The position numbers were made by a program, and so were the translations under genes. Below are positions 37,829 through 50,034 of a DNA stretch of 64,000 nucleotides, one piece after another. The notes under the pieces are model-generated. The model ran no database searches and was not told where the DNA came from. It worked only from the letters and a program-made list of their open reading frames with translations. Each line of letters starts with the position of its first letter. Position 1 is the stretch's first letter. This stretch comes from Leifsonia xyli subsp. xyli str. CTCB07 (lineage in GTDB: Bacteria; Actinomycetota; Actinomycetes; Actinomycetales; Microbacteriaceae): contig NC_006087.1 in assembly GCF_000007665.1 (NCBI RefSeq), positions 1,860,001 to 1,924,000 of the forward strand. Reading direction: 5' to 3'.

Positions 37829-38158
37829 TCAGTGGCCGAGCGTCGTGAGCCCGAGAATCGCGCCGGTGGCGCACAGGACGACGAAGCTACCGGTGAGCGT
37901 GGCCGCCAGCCGGTTCACGAAGCCATCCTTCTGCTGCGTCGCGAGCTGCGCGCCGAACGAGACGAGGACGCACACGCCGAGCGCGAGCGAGAGCCAGGAG
38001 GCATGGTCTTCGGGCTCGGAGAGCGCGGCGATCAGGAGTCCGAACACGAGCGCGACCGCCCACACGGCCCCAACGCTGAGCACGACGGCGAACCGGGAGA
38101 GCGGCGGCGGGCCGTCCGCGGCGGGAGGTCCCGGCGGGCCGGGAGGCGTGTCGCTCAT
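37829..38158 (-). CDS. Small membrane protein, three predicted helices
   Basis: 109 residues: a Pro-rich cytoplasmic N-terminus ([17 protein letters not shown]) followed by three hydrophobic segments at about 23-45, 53-70 and 84-108. ATG at 38158; the frame continues upstream antisense to the GlnR-like gene and is not used. I do not recognise a family. It would be the first gene of the run to ygfZ. Confidence 0.7.
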   Translation of the reverse strand: MSDTPPGPPGPPAADGPPPLSRFAVVLSVGAVWAVALVFGLLIAALSEPEDHASWLSLALGVCVLVSFGAQLATQQKDGFVNRLAATLTGSFVVLCATGAILGLTTLGH

Positions 38159-38246
38159 CCCCCCATTCTGCCCGGTTCGGCGTCTCATGGCTCGCGCGAT
38201 CCTTTCGGGTAGCATGGCCGCACACAAAAGGGGCGAGGAGGTACGG

Positions 38247-38951
38247 GTGGCGCAGCTGTTGATTCTCACCTCAGCGCCCGGCGCCGAGGTGCTCCCGTCG
38301 CTCGCGCTCCTCAGCCACCGCACCCGGCAGATCCCCGCCGAACCGGCCTCGCTCGTCAACGCCCCCAACTGCGACCTCATCTTCGTGGACGCGCGCCGCG
38401 ACCTCGCGAGCGCCAAATCGCTGTGCAAAATCCTCACCACGACCGACATCTCGGTCCCGCTGCTGCTCGTCCTCACGGAGGGCGGGCTCACCGCCGTCAG
38501 CGCGGACTGGAGGGCGAGCGATGTCGTCCTGGACAGCGCCGGCCCCGCCGAGGTGGACGCGCGCATCCGGCTCGCGATCGGACGTCAGACCCAGGAGCGC
38601 TCCCAGACCAAGATCCAGGCCTCCGGGATCACCATCGACGAGGCCAGCTACGCGGCGAAGGCGCACGGTCGCCAGCTCGACCTGACCTTCAAGGAGTTCG
38701 AGCTTCTCCGTTTCTTCGCGACGCATCCCTCGCGTGTCTTCACACGTGAGCAGCTCCTCAGCGAGGTGTGGGGCTACGACTACTTCGGCGGCACCCGCAC
38801 GGTGGATGTGCATGTGCGGCGCCTCCGCGCAAAGCTCGGCGATCTGGAATCGCTGATCGGTACGGTGCGCAATGTGGGCTATCGGTTCACTGTGTACGAC
38901 GACGACGACAACAACGACAACGACCGGCTTCCCTCCACATCCCCGCCGTGA
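38247..38951 (+). CDS. glnR: GlnR-like OmpR-family regulator
   Basis: 234 residues. Atypical receiver domain with [20 protein letters not shown] and [20 protein letters not shown], then [20 protein letters not shown] and a winged helix [40 protein letters not shown]. These strings are the hallmark of actinobacterial GlnR, the orphan regulator of nitrogen genes that works without phosphorylation. GTG at 38247 has GAGGAGG five to six bases before it. The C-terminal end is odd: [10 protein letters not shown] from a GAC-rich microsatellite. No kinase nearby. Confidence 0.75.
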   Translation: MAQLLILTSAPGAEVLPSLALLSHRTRQIPAEPASLVNAPNCDLIFVDARRDLASAKSLCKILTTTDISVPLLLVLTEGGLTAVSADWRASDVVLDSAGPAEVDARIRLAIGRQTQERSQTKIQASGITIDEASYAAKAHGRQLDLTFKEFELLRFFATHPSRVFTREQLLSEVWGYDYFGGTRTVDVHVRRLRAKLGDLESLIGTVRNVGYRFTVYDDDDNNDNDRLPSTSPP

Positions 38952-39006
38952 ACGGGGGTTGTCCACCGTTCGCACGGCACCGTGACGGGCGCCTGCGCTC
39001 AGTGAC

Positions 39007-41208
<2,202 letters not shown>

Positions 41209-41212
<4 letters not shown>

Positions 41213-42148
41213 GTTCCGCCATCTCTGCGGCGGGCGCCCTCTGCTGGCGCGTCGTCAACGACAGGATCGTCGTCCTCGTCGTACACCGCACGAAGTACGG
41301 CGATGTCACCATCCCGAAGGGAAAAGTCGATCCGGGCGAGACGCTGCCGCAGACCGCGGTCCGCGAGATCCTCGAGGAGACCGGTCTCGCCATCACGCTG
41401 GGCGTCCCCCTCGGCGTCTCCGCGTACCCGCTGCACTCCGGCCGCGAGAAGATCGTCCGCTACTGGTCTGCCCAGGTCTCCGACCGCGCGATCGAACGGT
41501 CGACCTTCGTGCCCAACTCCGAGATCGCGGCCATCGAGTGGGTCAGCCTCAAGAAGGCCCGCGGCTACCTCACCTACGAGCGGGACGTCGAGATCCTCGA
41601 CGCCTTCGAAGACCTCGTCCACCAGGGAGTTACCTCCACGTTCGCGCTGATCGTGCTCCGCCACGGCAAAGCGGAGCCCCACACACGCTGGGACGGCCCA
41701 GACGCGACCCGGCCCCTGACCGACCGCGGCGTCAAGCAATCCGCCGGGGGATGTCCCCACCCTCCGTGCATGGCATCCGAAGCGCATCGTCAGCAGCGAC
41801 GCGGTCCGCTGCGTGGCGACGGTCGCCCCGCTCGCCGCCGCGACCGGGATCGTCCCGCGCCGCGACCACGGCATCAGCCAGGACGCGCACAAAGAGGGCC
41901 GCGGCGATGTCCGGGCCATCGTCGGCAAGCGCATCCGTGCCCGCAAGACCGCGGTTCTGTGCAGCCACGGCCCGGTCCTGCCCGAGATCCTACGCGAGAT
42001 CGCGCTGGCCACCGGCACCATGCCGGGCGCTTACCTGAACGACGCAGCCGACCTCGACACCGGAGGTTTCTCGGTCGTACACCTCTCGGCCACGAACCCT
42101 GCCTCGGGCATCGTCTCGATCGAGACCTACGCACCACCAGTGGGTTGA
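41209..42148 (+). pseudogene. Nudix hydrolase / histidine phosphatase (MutT1-like), frameshifted
   Basis: The Nudix half is intact (GKVDPGETLPQTAVREILEE is the Nudix box, following YGDVTIPK) and is followed by a histidine-phosphatase domain LIVLRHGKAEPHTRWDGPDA. After DRGVKQSA a shift near 41748 breaks it; the other frame continues LRAWHPKRIVSSDAVRCVAT to VLCSHGPVLPEILREIALAT and the end. Mycobacterial MutT1 of this architecture removes 8-oxo-dGTP and diadenosine polyphosphates. The Nudix part alone might fold. GTG start overlaps the ppk stop by four bases. Confidence 0.8.
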
Positions 42149-42169
42149 GCGCCCAAGACAACACACGTC

Positions 42170-42187
42170 GTTAACCTTCCGTTTACC
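42170..42187 (+). promoter_or_regulatory. PHO box upstream of pstS
   Basis: Two direct repeats GTTAACC and GTTTACC with 11-base period, about 95 bases before the pstS ATG. This is the actinobacterial PHO-box form, bound by the phosphate-starvation regulator (RegX3 or PhoP). Confidence 0.7.
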
Positions 42188-42282
42188 ACTGCGGGGGACG
42201 CTGGTCAGACACCGGGCATAGCGTCGCACGAGGGCTGCACCGGCCCCGTCCTGTTGTTACTGATCCCCCGGAAGGGACAACT

Positions 42283-43377
42283 GTGAAACTGAAGCGCCTT
42301 GGCGTTCCCGTGGCCCTCCTGGCCGCGGCCGCTCTTTCCCTCACCGCCTGCGCAGCCAACGAAGGCAGCAGCCCGGCGGCCACCTCGGCGAAGCCGTCGA
42401 ATCTCTCCGGCACCCTCAACGGCATCGGCTCTTCCGCCCAGGGAGCCGCCCAGACCGTCTGGATCGCCGGCTTCCAGCAGGACAACCCGAAGGCGACCGT
42501 CAACTACGACCCGCAAGGCTCCGGCGCCGGTCGCAAGAGTTTCATCGCGGGCGCAACCGACTTCGCCGGCTCGGACGCCGCGCTCAACGACACCGAGCTC
42601 TCCTCCACGTTCGCGGGTTGCGCCGCAGGCAGCAAGGCCATCGACCTGCCAGTCTACGTCTCCCCGATCGCGATCGCGTACAACATCGACGGTGTGAAGG
42701 ACCTCAAGCTCGACGCCGCCACCATCGCGGGCATCTTCTCGGGCAAGATCGCCACTTGGGACGACGCGAAGATCAAGGGGCTGAACGCGGACGCCTCGCT
42801 CCCGTCCGCCCCGATCACTGTCGTACACCGTTCCGACGACTCGGGCACCACGCAGAACTTCACCGACTACCTCGCAGCGAACGCGCCCGACGTGTGGACC
42901 GCTCCCGCGTCGCAGACGTTCCCGTTCCAGATCGGTGACGCGGCGAAGGGCACCTCGGGCGTCGCAGAAGCCACGAAGAACGCCAAGAACTCGATCACCT
43001 ACATCGACGAGTCGGGCTCGGCCGGCCTGTCCATCGCACAGCTGAAGGTCGGCGACAGCTTCGAAAAGATCAGCGCCGATGGCGCAGCCGCTGTGGTCGC
43101 CGCCTCCCCGATCGCCGCTGGCCGCGGCAGCAACGACCTCGCCATCAAGATCGACCGCAAGGACACCGCCAAGGGAGCCTGGCCGCTGGTCCTCGTCTCG
43201 TACGTCATCGCCTGCCAGGAGTACAAGGACTCCGCCAAGGCCGATCTGGTGAAGGGCTACATCGACTACTTGGTCTCCGGCCACGCCCAGAAGGCCGCCG
43301 CAAAGCAGGCCGGCTCCGCTCCGCTCGCGAGCGATCTCTCCGACAAGGTCTCCAAGGCCGTCGCCAGCATCAAGTAA
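42283..43377 (+). CDS. pstS: Phosphate-binding lipoprotein PstS
   Basis: 364 residues. Signal peptide with lipobox LSLTAC (cysteine at about 23), then a periplasmic-binding-protein fold. Phosphate-contact segments are seen: GIGSSAQGAAQTVWIAGFQ, NYDPQGSGAGRKSFIAGATD and FAGSDAAL, VHRSDDSGTTQNFTDYL. It captures phosphate for PstCAB. First gene of pstSCAB. GGAAGGGA precedes the GTG start at 42283. Confidence 0.96.
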   Translation: MKLKRLGVPVALLAAAALSLTACAANEGSSPAATSAKPSNLSGTLNGIGSSAQGAAQTVWIAGFQQDNPKATVNYDPQGSGAGRKSFIAGATDFAGSDAALNDTELSSTFAGCAAGSKAIDLPVYVSPIAIAYNIDGVKDLKLDAATIAGIFSGKIATWDDAKIKGLNADASLPSAPITVVHRSDDSGTTQNFTDYLAANAPDVWTAPASQTFPFQIGDAAKGTSGVAEATKNAKNSITYIDESGSAGLSIAQLKVGDSFEKISADGAAAVVAASPIAAGRGSNDLAIKIDRKDTAKGAWPLVLVSYVIACQEYKDSAKADLVKGYIDYLVSGHAQKAAAKQAGSAPLASDLSDKVSKAVASIK

Positions 43378-43473
43378 CGCCCCAGCCGCTCGGCCTGACC
43401 GGTTTCACGGTTCGGGCCGAGCGGTGCATGACCTCACCCGAAAAGCGCACCGCCCGAACAGAGAAAGTCACGC

Positions 43474-44421
43474 ATGACCGCCGGAATCGCAGGAGCCGCC
43501 AGGCCGAAGGCGAAGGTCCGCCTCGGCGACCGGGTCTTCTCCACGAGCACGATCGTCGCGGGGTCGCTGATCCTCGCCACGCTCGCCGCTGTGGCCCTCT
43601 TCCTCCTCCTCCAGAGCATCCCGGCTCTGTTCGCCGGGGCGGGCGAGCTCCCCAATAACGCGACCTCCTTCTGGTCGTGGGTGTGGCCGCTGGTGTTCGG
43701 GACGATCTGGGCCGCGCTCATCGCGCTCCTCATCGCGACGCCGCTCTCCCTCGGCATCGCGCTCTTCATCTCGCACTACGCGCCGCGCCGCGCCGAGCAG
43801 ACGCTCGGCTACATCATCGACCTACTCGCCGCCGTTCCCTCGGTCGTCTTCGGTCTGTGGGGCATCGCGACACTCGCCTCCTTCGTCCAGCCCTTCTACG
43901 TGTGGCTCGGCGCCACCCTCGGCTGGATACCCCTCTTCGCGCCGCCGGTCTCCGGCACCGGCCGGACCATCCTGACGGCCGCGATCGTGCTCGCTGTCAT
44001 GGTCATCCCGATCATGACGGCGATCTGCCGCGAGATCTTCATCCAGACGCCAAGCCTGCACGAAGAAGCCGCGCTCGCGCTCGGGGCGACCAAGTGGGAG
44101 ATGGTCAAAATGGCCGTCCTCCCCTTCGCCCGCAGCGGCATCGTCTCCGCGATCATGCTGGGCCTCGGCCGCGCGCTCGGCGAAACGCTGGCGATCGCGA
44201 TGGTGCTCTCGCCCGCGCTGGTCGTGAAGTTCGCCGTGCTGCAAGCGCAGAGCCCGAACACGATCGCCGCGAACATCGCGCTGCAATTCCCCGAAGCCAC
44301 CGGCGTGGGCGTGAACGCGCTCATCGCCTCCGGCCTCGTGCTGTTCGTCGTGACGCTCCTGATCAACGTGCTCGCCCGGTACATCGTCAGCCGCCGCAAG
44401 GCCTTCTCGGGAGCGAACTGA
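43474..44421 (+). CDS. pstC: Phosphate ABC transporter permease PstC
   Basis: 315 residues with six membrane helices. The permease signature EEAALALGATKWEMVKMAVL (coupling helix EAA motif) and YIIDLLAAVPSVVFGLWGIA are clear. Forms the inner-membrane channel with PstA. The start follows pstS by 96 bases; the stop TGA shares one base with the pstA ATG. Confidence 0.96.
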   Translation: MTAGIAGAARPKAKVRLGDRVFSTSTIVAGSLILATLAAVALFLLLQSIPALFAGAGELPNNATSFWSWVWPLVFGTIWAALIALLIATPLSLGIALFISHYAPRRAEQTLGYIIDLLAAVPSVVFGLWGIATLASFVQPFYVWLGATLGWIPLFAPPVSGTGRTILTAAIVLAVMVIPIMTAICREIFIQTPSLHEEAALALGATKWEMVKMAVLPFARSGIVSAIMLGLGRALGETLAIAMVLSPALVVKFAVLQAQSPNTIAANIALQFPEATGVGVNALIASGLVLFVVTLLINVLARYIVSRRKAFSGAN

Positions 44422-45509
44422 TGGCCACCGCCACAGCCGCAACGCGGCCCCTCGCGAACGCCTACACCGCCGGTAAACTGCCTCCGTGGGCCCCCTGGAC
44501 CATACTGGCCGTCTGCTGGGCCGTCTTCAGCGCGGTCTTCGCCATCCTGGCTGCCAGCGGCGCGACCAAGGACTTCAACATCGTGGGCGCTCTCTTCTTC
44601 GGGACCGTGCTGTTTGATATCGCGATCTACACCACCTCGCTCCTGGTCGAGGGCTCGCGCAAAACGAAGGACCGTCTGGTGACCTCGCTCGTCGCCACCG
44701 CGTTCATCGTCGCGCTGCTGCCGCTGATCTCGCTGGGCTGGACGGTCATCACGCAGGGCCTCGAACGCTTCGACCCCGTTTTCTTCTCGGAGTCGATGCG
44801 CAATGTCATCGGCGCGGGCGGTGGCGCGCTGCACGCCATCGTCGGCACGCTGCTCATCACGCTCATGGCGGCGCTCATCTCCGTGCCGATCGGACTGCTC
44901 ACCTCGATCTACCTGGTGGAGTACGGGCGGGGTACGCTGGCGCGGGGGATCACCTTCTTCGTGGATGTCATGACCGGCATCCCCTCGATCGTCGCCGGCC
45001 TCTTCGCCTATGCGCTCTTCGCCCTGATCTTCGGCCCCGCCATCCGCAACGGCTTCATCGGATCGGTCGCCCTTTCCGTGCTGATGATCCCGGTCGTCGT
45101 CCGGTCAAGCGAGGAGATCCTGCAGATCGTCCCGAATGAACTGCGCGAGGCCTCGCTCGCCCTCGGCGTCCCGAAATGGCTGACCGTCCTGAAGGTCGTG
45201 CTGCCCACGTCGATCGCCGGTCTCGTGACCGGCGTCATGCTGGCCGTCGCCCGCGTCATCGGCGAGACCGCGCCGCTGCTGATCGTCGCCGGCTTCACGA
45301 CCAGCACGAACTACGACCTGTCCAACGACCGGATGATGACACTGCCGGTGTTCGTGTACACGCAGTACACGCAGGCCGCCGGTCTTCACGCCCAGGACTC
45401 GATCGACCGGGCCTGGGCCGGAGCGCTGACCCTGATCCTCATCGTCATGCTCCTGAACCTCGCCGGTCGCGTCGCCGCCAAGGCTTTCTCCCCCCAGCGC
45501 GGTCGCTGA
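44421..45509 (+). CDS. pstA: Phosphate ABC transporter permease PstA
   Basis: 362 residues, longer than average because of an extra N-terminal membrane region (about 25-110). EAA-type motif [20 protein letters not shown] and [20 protein letters not shown] are present, along with [13 protein letters not shown]. Partner of PstC. One-base overlap with pstC implies translational coupling. Confidence 0.96.
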   Translation: MATATAATRPLANAYTAGKLPPWAPWTILAVCWAVFSAVFAILAASGATKDFNIVGALFFGTVLFDIAIYTTSLLVEGSRKTKDRLVTSLVATAFIVALLPLISLGWTVITQGLERFDPVFFSESMRNVIGAGGGALHAIVGTLLITLMAALISVPIGLLTSIYLVEYGRGTLARGITFFVDVMTGIPSIVAGLFAYALFALIFGPAIRNGFIGSVALSVLMIPVVVRSSEEILQIVPNELREASLALGVPKWLTVLKVVLPTSIAGLVTGVMLAVARVIGETAPLLIVAGFTTSTNYDLSNDRMMTLPVFVYTQYTQAAGLHAQDSIDRAWAGALTLILIVMLLNLAGRVAAKAFSPQRGR

Positions 45510-45550
45510 CCGCCCACCCCGCGTTCCCGAGAACCAGGCAAGGAAATCAC

Positions 45551-46330
45551 GTGTCCAAGCGCATCGAAGTCAACGACCTCAACGTCTACTACGGCAAATT
45601 CCACGCTGTGGAAGACGTGTCGCTCACCATCGAGCCCCGGAGCGTAACCGCGTTCATCGGCCCCTCGGGATGCGGGAAGTCGACATTCCTCCGCACGCTG
45701 AACCGCATGCACGAGGTCATCCCCGGCGCTTACGTCGAGGGCGAGGTCCTCATCGACGGCAACAATCTGTACGGCGCGGGCGTCGACCCGGTGCTCGTCC
45801 GCCGCCAAGTGGGCATGGTCTTCCAGCGCCCGAACCCGTTCCCGACCATGAGCATCCGCGACAATGTGCTCGCCGGCGTCAAGCTCAACAACCACCGGAT
45901 ATCGAAGACGGACGCGGACGACCTGGTCGAGGGCTCGCTGCGGGGTGCGAACCTCTGGAATGAGGTGAAGGACCGGCTGAACCTCCCGGGTTCGGGGCTG
46001 TCCGGCGGCCAGCAGCAGCGACTGTGCATCGCGCGCGCCATCGCGGTCTCCCCCGATGTTTTGCTGATGGACGAACCCTGCTCCGCCCTCGACCCGATCT
46101 CGACGCTCGCCATCGAGGACCTCATCGAGGAGCTCAAGAACGACTACACGATCGTCATCGTCACCCACAATATGCAGCAGGCCTCGCGCGTCTCCGACCG
46201 CACGGCATTCTTCACCATCGCGGGAACGGGCAAACCGGGCAAGCTCATCGAGTACAACGACACGAACATCATCTTCTCGAACCCGAGCGCGCAGGCGACC
46301 GAGGACTACGTTTCCGGACGCTTCGGCTGA
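45551..46330 (+). CDS. pstB: Phosphate ABC transporter ATPase PstB
   Basis: 259 residues. Walker [19 protein letters not shown]-loop [13 protein letters not shown], signature [14 protein letters not shown], Walker [17 protein letters not shown]-loop [13 protein letters not shown], with the PstB-typical C-terminal YVSGRFG. GTG start with AAGGA before it. Ends the pst operon at a palindromic terminator. Confidence 0.97.
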   Translation: MSKRIEVNDLNVYYGKFHAVEDVSLTIEPRSVTAFIGPSGCGKSTFLRTLNRMHEVIPGAYVEGEVLIDGNNLYGAGVDPVLVRRQVGMVFQRPNPFPTMSIRDNVLAGVKLNNHRISKTDADDLVEGSLRGANLWNEVKDRLNLPGSGLSGGQQQRLCIARAIAVSPDVLLMDEPCSALDPISTLAIEDLIEELKNDYTIVIVTHNMQQASRVSDRTAFFTIAGTGKPGKLIEYNDTNIIFSNPSAQATEDYVSGRFG

Positions 46331-46344
46331 TCCGGCACCGAGCG

Positions 46345-46370
46345 GAGGGAAGCCCCGCGGGGCTTCCCTC
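46345..46370. terminator. Bidirectional terminator pstB/rskA
   Basis: GAGGGAAGCCCCGC and its complement form a perfect 26-bp palindrome in the 41 bases between convergent pstB and rskA stops, serving both. Confidence 0.85.
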
Positions 46371-46371
46371 T

Positions 46372-47091
46372 TCAGGAGGCGATGCCTACGATCGGCGGCG
46401 TCGTCGGCTGGTTCGAACCGCCCTGAGGCTCCACGGTGACGCCGACCGCGTCGCCCGCCGCCATCTCGCCCGTCAGGACGCGCCAGACGGTGCTGTCGCC
46501 GTCCACGTCCGTCATCGTGCCGGCCGGGATGGCCGTGCCCTTCCTCAGATACCAGAGTTCGTACACCTTGTCGTCGGCCAGCTTCGGCAGCCCCTTCGTC
46601 ACGAGGGCGGCCTGTCGCAGCTGCACCGACCAGACGAGCGTCACGGTGCCGCCGCCCACGACCTCAGAACTCTGGAACCGCACATCCGGCGCCGCGTTGA
46701 TCTCGACGAGCGCCGACGCCTGCTGCCGATCCGGAGCGGCGCCCGCCAGAACGTTGCCGAAGAAAGAACCGCCAGTGAAGATCAGGACGGCGGCGGCAGC
46801 AGCGGAGAGGACAGCGCCCGGACGCTGGAACCAGCGCAGGCGGGCCCGTTCCCCGGCCGGCCGCGAAGGAGAGGCGGTCTCCGGCAAAGCCCCGGCCGTG
46901 ACAGGCGGCAGCTGCGGGAGGCCGTCCAGCTGCGCGAAGATCGCCGCTTTCACCTCCGGCCGCGGCTCAACGGACGGGAGAGTCATCCCGAGCTGGGCAG
47001 CCACAGCCTCGAAGTCGTGCGCCTCGCGCGCGTCGCGGGCGCCCAGCTCCGCCCCGAGGCGGGCGCGTCCGCCCCGCTCGTCGTCGGTCAT
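46372..47091 (-). CDS. rskA: Anti-sigma-K factor RskA
   Basis: 239 residues: cytoplasmic N-terminal sigma-binding part, one membrane helix at about 90-112 (PGAVLSAAAAAVLIFTGGSF), and an extracytoplasmic RskA domain (YELWYLRKGTAIPAGTMTD, WRVLTGEMAAGDAVGVTVEP, QGGSNQPTTPPI). It holds SigK inactive until proteolysed. No ZAS-type HxxxCxxC motif is seen. The ATG overlaps the sigK stop by four bases. Confidence 0.93.
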   Translation of the reverse strand: MTDDERGGRARLGAELGARDAREAHDFEAVAAQLGMTLPSVEPRPEVKAAIFAQLDGLPQLPPVTAGALPETASPSRPAGERARLRWFQRPGAVLSAAAAAVLIFTGGSFFGNVLAGAAPDRQQASALVEINAAPDVRFQSSEVVGGGTVTLVWSVQLRQAALVTKGLPKLADDKVYELWYLRKGTAIPAGTMTDVDGDSTVWRVLTGEMAAGDAVGVTVEPQGGSNQPTTPPIVGIAS

Positions 47092-47678
47092 GGTGTCACC
47101 CCCAGCTCATCTCGCAGCCGTATCATCGCATCACGCAGCCGAGTTTTCGCTGTGCCCAGGGGGATGCCGAGGCGCTCTGCGACCTCGCTCTGCGTCAGGC
47201 CGGCGAAGTAGGCGAGCATCACAGCCTCACGCTGTGCCTCACTCAGCACGCTCATCGCCGCCTCCACTCGTTCGTGCTCCACGCGCACCTCGACAGTCTC
47301 GGCGACCTGGTCGTAGGCTGCCGGGAGGTCACGAATGCCGACGGCGGTGTCCCGGTCACGCGCCGCCTGCGACGCGCGGATCCGGTCCACCGCGCGACGG
47401 TGGGCCATCGTGAGCAGCCAGGTGAGCGCTCGTCCTCTATTCGGATCGAAGCGGGCAGCGGATTGCCATACCTCGAGGAAAACCTCTTGGGCGACCTCTT
47501 CGGCCTGGGCGGCGTCGACGAGCAGACGCCGGATAAGCCCGAACACCCGCGGCGCGGCGCCGTCGTACAAAGCCGAGAACGCCTGACGGTCGCCGAGAGC
47601 CGTTGCGGCGAGAAGCTCATCGAGGTCACCCGCTGGGACGTCGTCCACATCGTCTCCGCTCGTCACGTCAGACGTCAT
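47088..47678 (-). CDS. sigK: ECF sigma factor SigK
   Basis: 196 residues. Region 2: EEVAQEVFLEVWQSAARFDP, GRALTWLLTMAHRRAVDRIR. Region 4: LSEAQREAVMLAYFAGLTQS, EVAERLGIPLGTAKTRLRDA. It directs RNA polymerase to stress or envelope genes under RskA control. ATG at 47678 chosen over 47693 because family members begin near here. A promoter of its own type could lie near the TACACT at about 47780, but I cannot confirm it. Confidence 0.93.
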   Translation of the reverse strand: MTSDVTSGDDVDDVPAGDLDELLAATALGDRQAFSALYDGAAPRVFGLIRRLLVDAAQAEEVAQEVFLEVWQSAARFDPNRGRALTWLLTMAHRRAVDRIRASQAARDRDTAVGIRDLPAAYDQVAETVEVRVEHERVEAAMSVLSEAQREAVMLAYFAGLTQSEVAERLGIPLGTAKTRLRDAMIRLRDELGVTP

Positions 47679-47826
47679 CGAGTCTAGACACAAAGAGCCA
47701 GACCGCAGAACACCTCTCGGCGCGAGGCCGCTCGGAGCGGCGAATTGTGGAGCCCGGGGTTACTACGGTCCGGCCTCGCCAGTGTACAGGAGCGCTCGAC
47801 GGCGCAGAGTGCGCGGAGAACAGCGC

Positions 47827-48456
47827 TCAATCGAGCGAATCGGAGCGCCACAGCCGGGCGCAGACCGTCAGCTCCTCGGCGGTGCTCGTGAACCGGAGCG
47901 CCCGGGTCGTCAGCTCGCTCGCCCGGCCGGGGTCCACGGTGTCGCGGTCGTCCGCGACGTTCAGGCACCCCGCCGCCGTCACGCGGCAGAACGCCGCAGC
48001 CCGGTCCAGGGCCACCGCGAAGTCCCCCTCGAACACCCCGCGCAGAATGCGGTCGGCCAGTTCGGTCACCTCCGCTGAGCCGGCCGGCGCGGACGCCCCC
48101 GCGACGACCGAATCGATCGACCCGAGCACCTCCGTCCCCCGCTGGTACAGCAACGCCGTACCCTGCGCATCCTGACGGATCAGCAGCCGCAGCAGGCAGA
48201 TGCGCCACAGCGCCCCGGGCAGGCTCTTCGGATTCGACCGCGACCACAGCTCGGCGATCGCGTCGATCCCATGCTCGTCCGTGAACGCGACCAGCCGGCC
48301 GACCACGGCCGGATCGGAATCGGCGCGCACGCGCGCGAGCAGCGCCTGCGCCGTCTCGTGGGCGACACGATTGATACGCGCCGGGTCCTCCCCGCCCAGG
48401 AACGCGTCGAACGTCCCTCCGGGGAACAGGGCCGGCTTGTGATATCGGTCGGGCAT
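47827..48456 (-). CDS. Conserved actinobacterial hypothetical protein
   Basis: 209 residues, all-alpha, no signal or membrane segment. It starts MPDRYHKPALFPGGTFDAFL and contains LWRICLLRLLIRQDAQGTAL and DRILRGVFEGDFAVALDRAA. Similar proteins in Microbacteriaceae are often mislabelled as RNA polymerase subunit beta; nothing here resembles a polymerase. Function unknown. Bases 47679-47826 ahead of sigK contain no gene. Confidence 0.7.
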   Translation of the reverse strand: MPDRYHKPALFPGGTFDAFLGGEDPARINRVAHETAQALLARVRADSDPAVVGRLVAFTDEHGIDAIAELWSRSNPKSLPGALWRICLLRLLIRQDAQGTALLYQRGTEVLGSIDSVVAGASAPAGSAEVTELADRILRGVFEGDFAVALDRAAAFCRVTAAGCLNVADDRDTVDPGRASELTTRALRFTSTAEELTVCARLWRSDSLD

Positions 48457-48555
48457 CCCTCTATTGTCCCCCGTTCAGAATCGCGCGGAAGCCACGCCGC
48501 AAACGGTGTCTCCACGGCAGCGGCCAGCCCGTTGGCCAGCGCGTAACCACCTCAC

Positions 48556-48592
48556 CCCCGCCCCGCTTCCGGTTGTGCGGGACGGGGCGGGG
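48556..48592. terminator. Possible terminator hairpin
   Basis: CCCCGCCCCG and CGGGGCGGGG, 17-base loop, with TTTCGTC on the plus side. It lies about 80 bases past the stop of the minus-strand protease gene. Strand of action is unclear. The rest of 48457-48670 shows no gene. Confidence 0.4.
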
Positions 48593-48670
48593 TTTCGTCG
48601 CCCGGTTGGTGTGAAAAGCCCTTATAACTAAGGAGTGCGACGCTGGGCTCACACACGCCTGTCGTGATGT

Positions 48671-49711
48671 TTAGTTGTTGATGAAGTTATAGATTGTGCG
48701 GACGTCGTTCCCATTGGGCGTGGCGATGAGGTATGGGTTCCCGGAACTATCCTTCCCTCTCCGAGACGTGACAGCGTAGATCATGCCGACGTGGTCATCG
48801 GTAAGAGATGAGTACCAGGGGCCACCGTCGGAGCCGTGGGTCATCGGACAGCCCATCGTGGTGTCTGACGCAGGCCGATGCCAGCTGGTTTTTCCCGAGC
48901 AGTAGTGCTGGATGTTGCCCTGATAGGGGGCTGCGGCCGGGTAACCGTAGATGGTCACCCCATCGCGGCTGGTGCTCTCATTGAACGTGAGGCCGTTCCC
49001 GCCGAAGTACTGCTGCATAGATTCACCCTCGCTGTGGGGGTAGAAGGAGATGAAAGCCTGGTCGTGCGAAAAGTCTCCACTTTTCATCCAAGGCGTTAAC
49101 GCGTATGCCAAATTGCCGTTCCATCCTCCGAGCGGACCCGTTCCGTCTGCGTAGCTGGGGACGAAGAAGAAATTCTTCATCCATCCCTTCATCCATGGCT
49201 TCTTAGGATCATAAACGCAGTGTCCTGCGGTGTGGACCAGGTTGCCGCTGCGACTGGCGACGATGGCGCCGCTGCACACATGTCCGTGGGTGTCAGGACC
49301 ATCGAAGAACAGTTTTCCCACGCTGGCCATCGCCCGGGGCGGTTCGTTCGTCGCGGCGCTCTCGGTCGGCTCTACAGGATTCACCACGATCCGCGGTTCG
49401 CTGTTCGCCGGTTCGGTCGTGGCGGTGTGGCTGCGGGGGCTCGCGCCGCGCTCGGCGAGGCTGTCCTCGAGGGGAGTGGCCGAGCGCATCCTCTCGGGAG
49501 TCCAATGACCGAGCGGGTCGATGACGTCGCCATTCGCGGACGCGTTTCGCGGAGGACGAGGACCAGGAGCGGAATGAATCACCTCGCCAGGCGAAGACGT
49601 GTCAGCGGCCGAAGCTCGGGCCGGACTCGGCGCACCCACCCCCGCCACAAGACCGCTTAACAAGACGAAAACCGTTGCGCCGGCTCGCAGTGTTCGATCG
49701 GGAATCTTCAT
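48671..49711 (-). CDS. Secreted trypsin-like protein with altered active site
   Basis: 346 residues: a signal peptide (about 1-34, ending ARASA), a Pro/Thr-rich pro-region to about 130, then a chymotrypsin-fold domain. His is in LVHTAGHCVYDP, Asp probably in DFSHDQAFISFYP, but the serine motif reads THGSDGGPWY: relatives have GxSGGPW with serine right before GG, here that place is aspartate and serine is one earlier. Activity is therefore doubtful. Codon use and base composition look less GC-rich than neighbours, suggesting transfer. Plant-pathogenic relatives (Clavibacter Pat-1/Chp) use secreted serine proteases in virulence. Confidence 0.8.
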   Translation of the reverse strand: MKIPDRTLRAGATVFVLLSGLVAGVGAPSPARASAADTSSPGEVIHSAPGPRPPRNASANGDVIDPLGHWTPERMRSATPLEDSLAERGASPRSHTATTEPANSEPRIVVNPVEPTESAATNEPPRAMASVGKLFFDGPDTHGHVCSGAIVASRSGNLVHTAGHCVYDPKKPWMKGWMKNFFFVPSYADGTGPLGGWNGNLAYALTPWMKSGDFSHDQAFISFYPHSEGESMQQYFGGNGLTFNESTSRDGVTIYGYPAAAPYQGNIQHYCSGKTSWHRPASDTTMGCPMTHGSDGGPWYSSLTDDHVGMIYAVTSRRGKDSSGNPYLIATPNGNDVRTIYNFINN

Positions 49712-50034
49712 GGACTGGTCCTCTCAGAGTCGACAGCAAGAGACGATGCGACAGAACCCCGAGAGACCTGTCAATCTGCCGCTCAGGAGCGCTGACACGA
49801 AAGGTAAGGAGCCCGCTCGGCCCCTCGTCGTCACCCTAAACAAACCCGAACAGCGACAGACCGGGTCAGCGCCTTGAGAACGGAAAATCACCAGAAGGAT
49901 GATCCCACCCGCTTCGAGCGCTTCCTGAGACCGCAGAATCGCGTCTTCCACATAGACCCGAATGAACATGCACCCGATCAGGCTGCTGTCCCCCGTCCAG
50001 GAGCGCGCGGAATCCACGATAGGTTAACAGGCGA
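49712..50034. other. Non-coding stretch before tRNA-Lys
   Basis: About 320 bases of lower GC than the surroundings. I see no frame with protein character, no recognisable RNA and no repeat. It holds the upstream region of the minus-strand protease gene and, at its right end, the start region of tRNA-Lys. Confidence 0.5.

Noticed and set aside
43677..45509. A 610-codon version of PstA
   Set aside because: The upstream 248 codons are out-of-frame pstC with Arg-rich nonsense; the ATG at 44421 with one-base overlap gives the real PstA.
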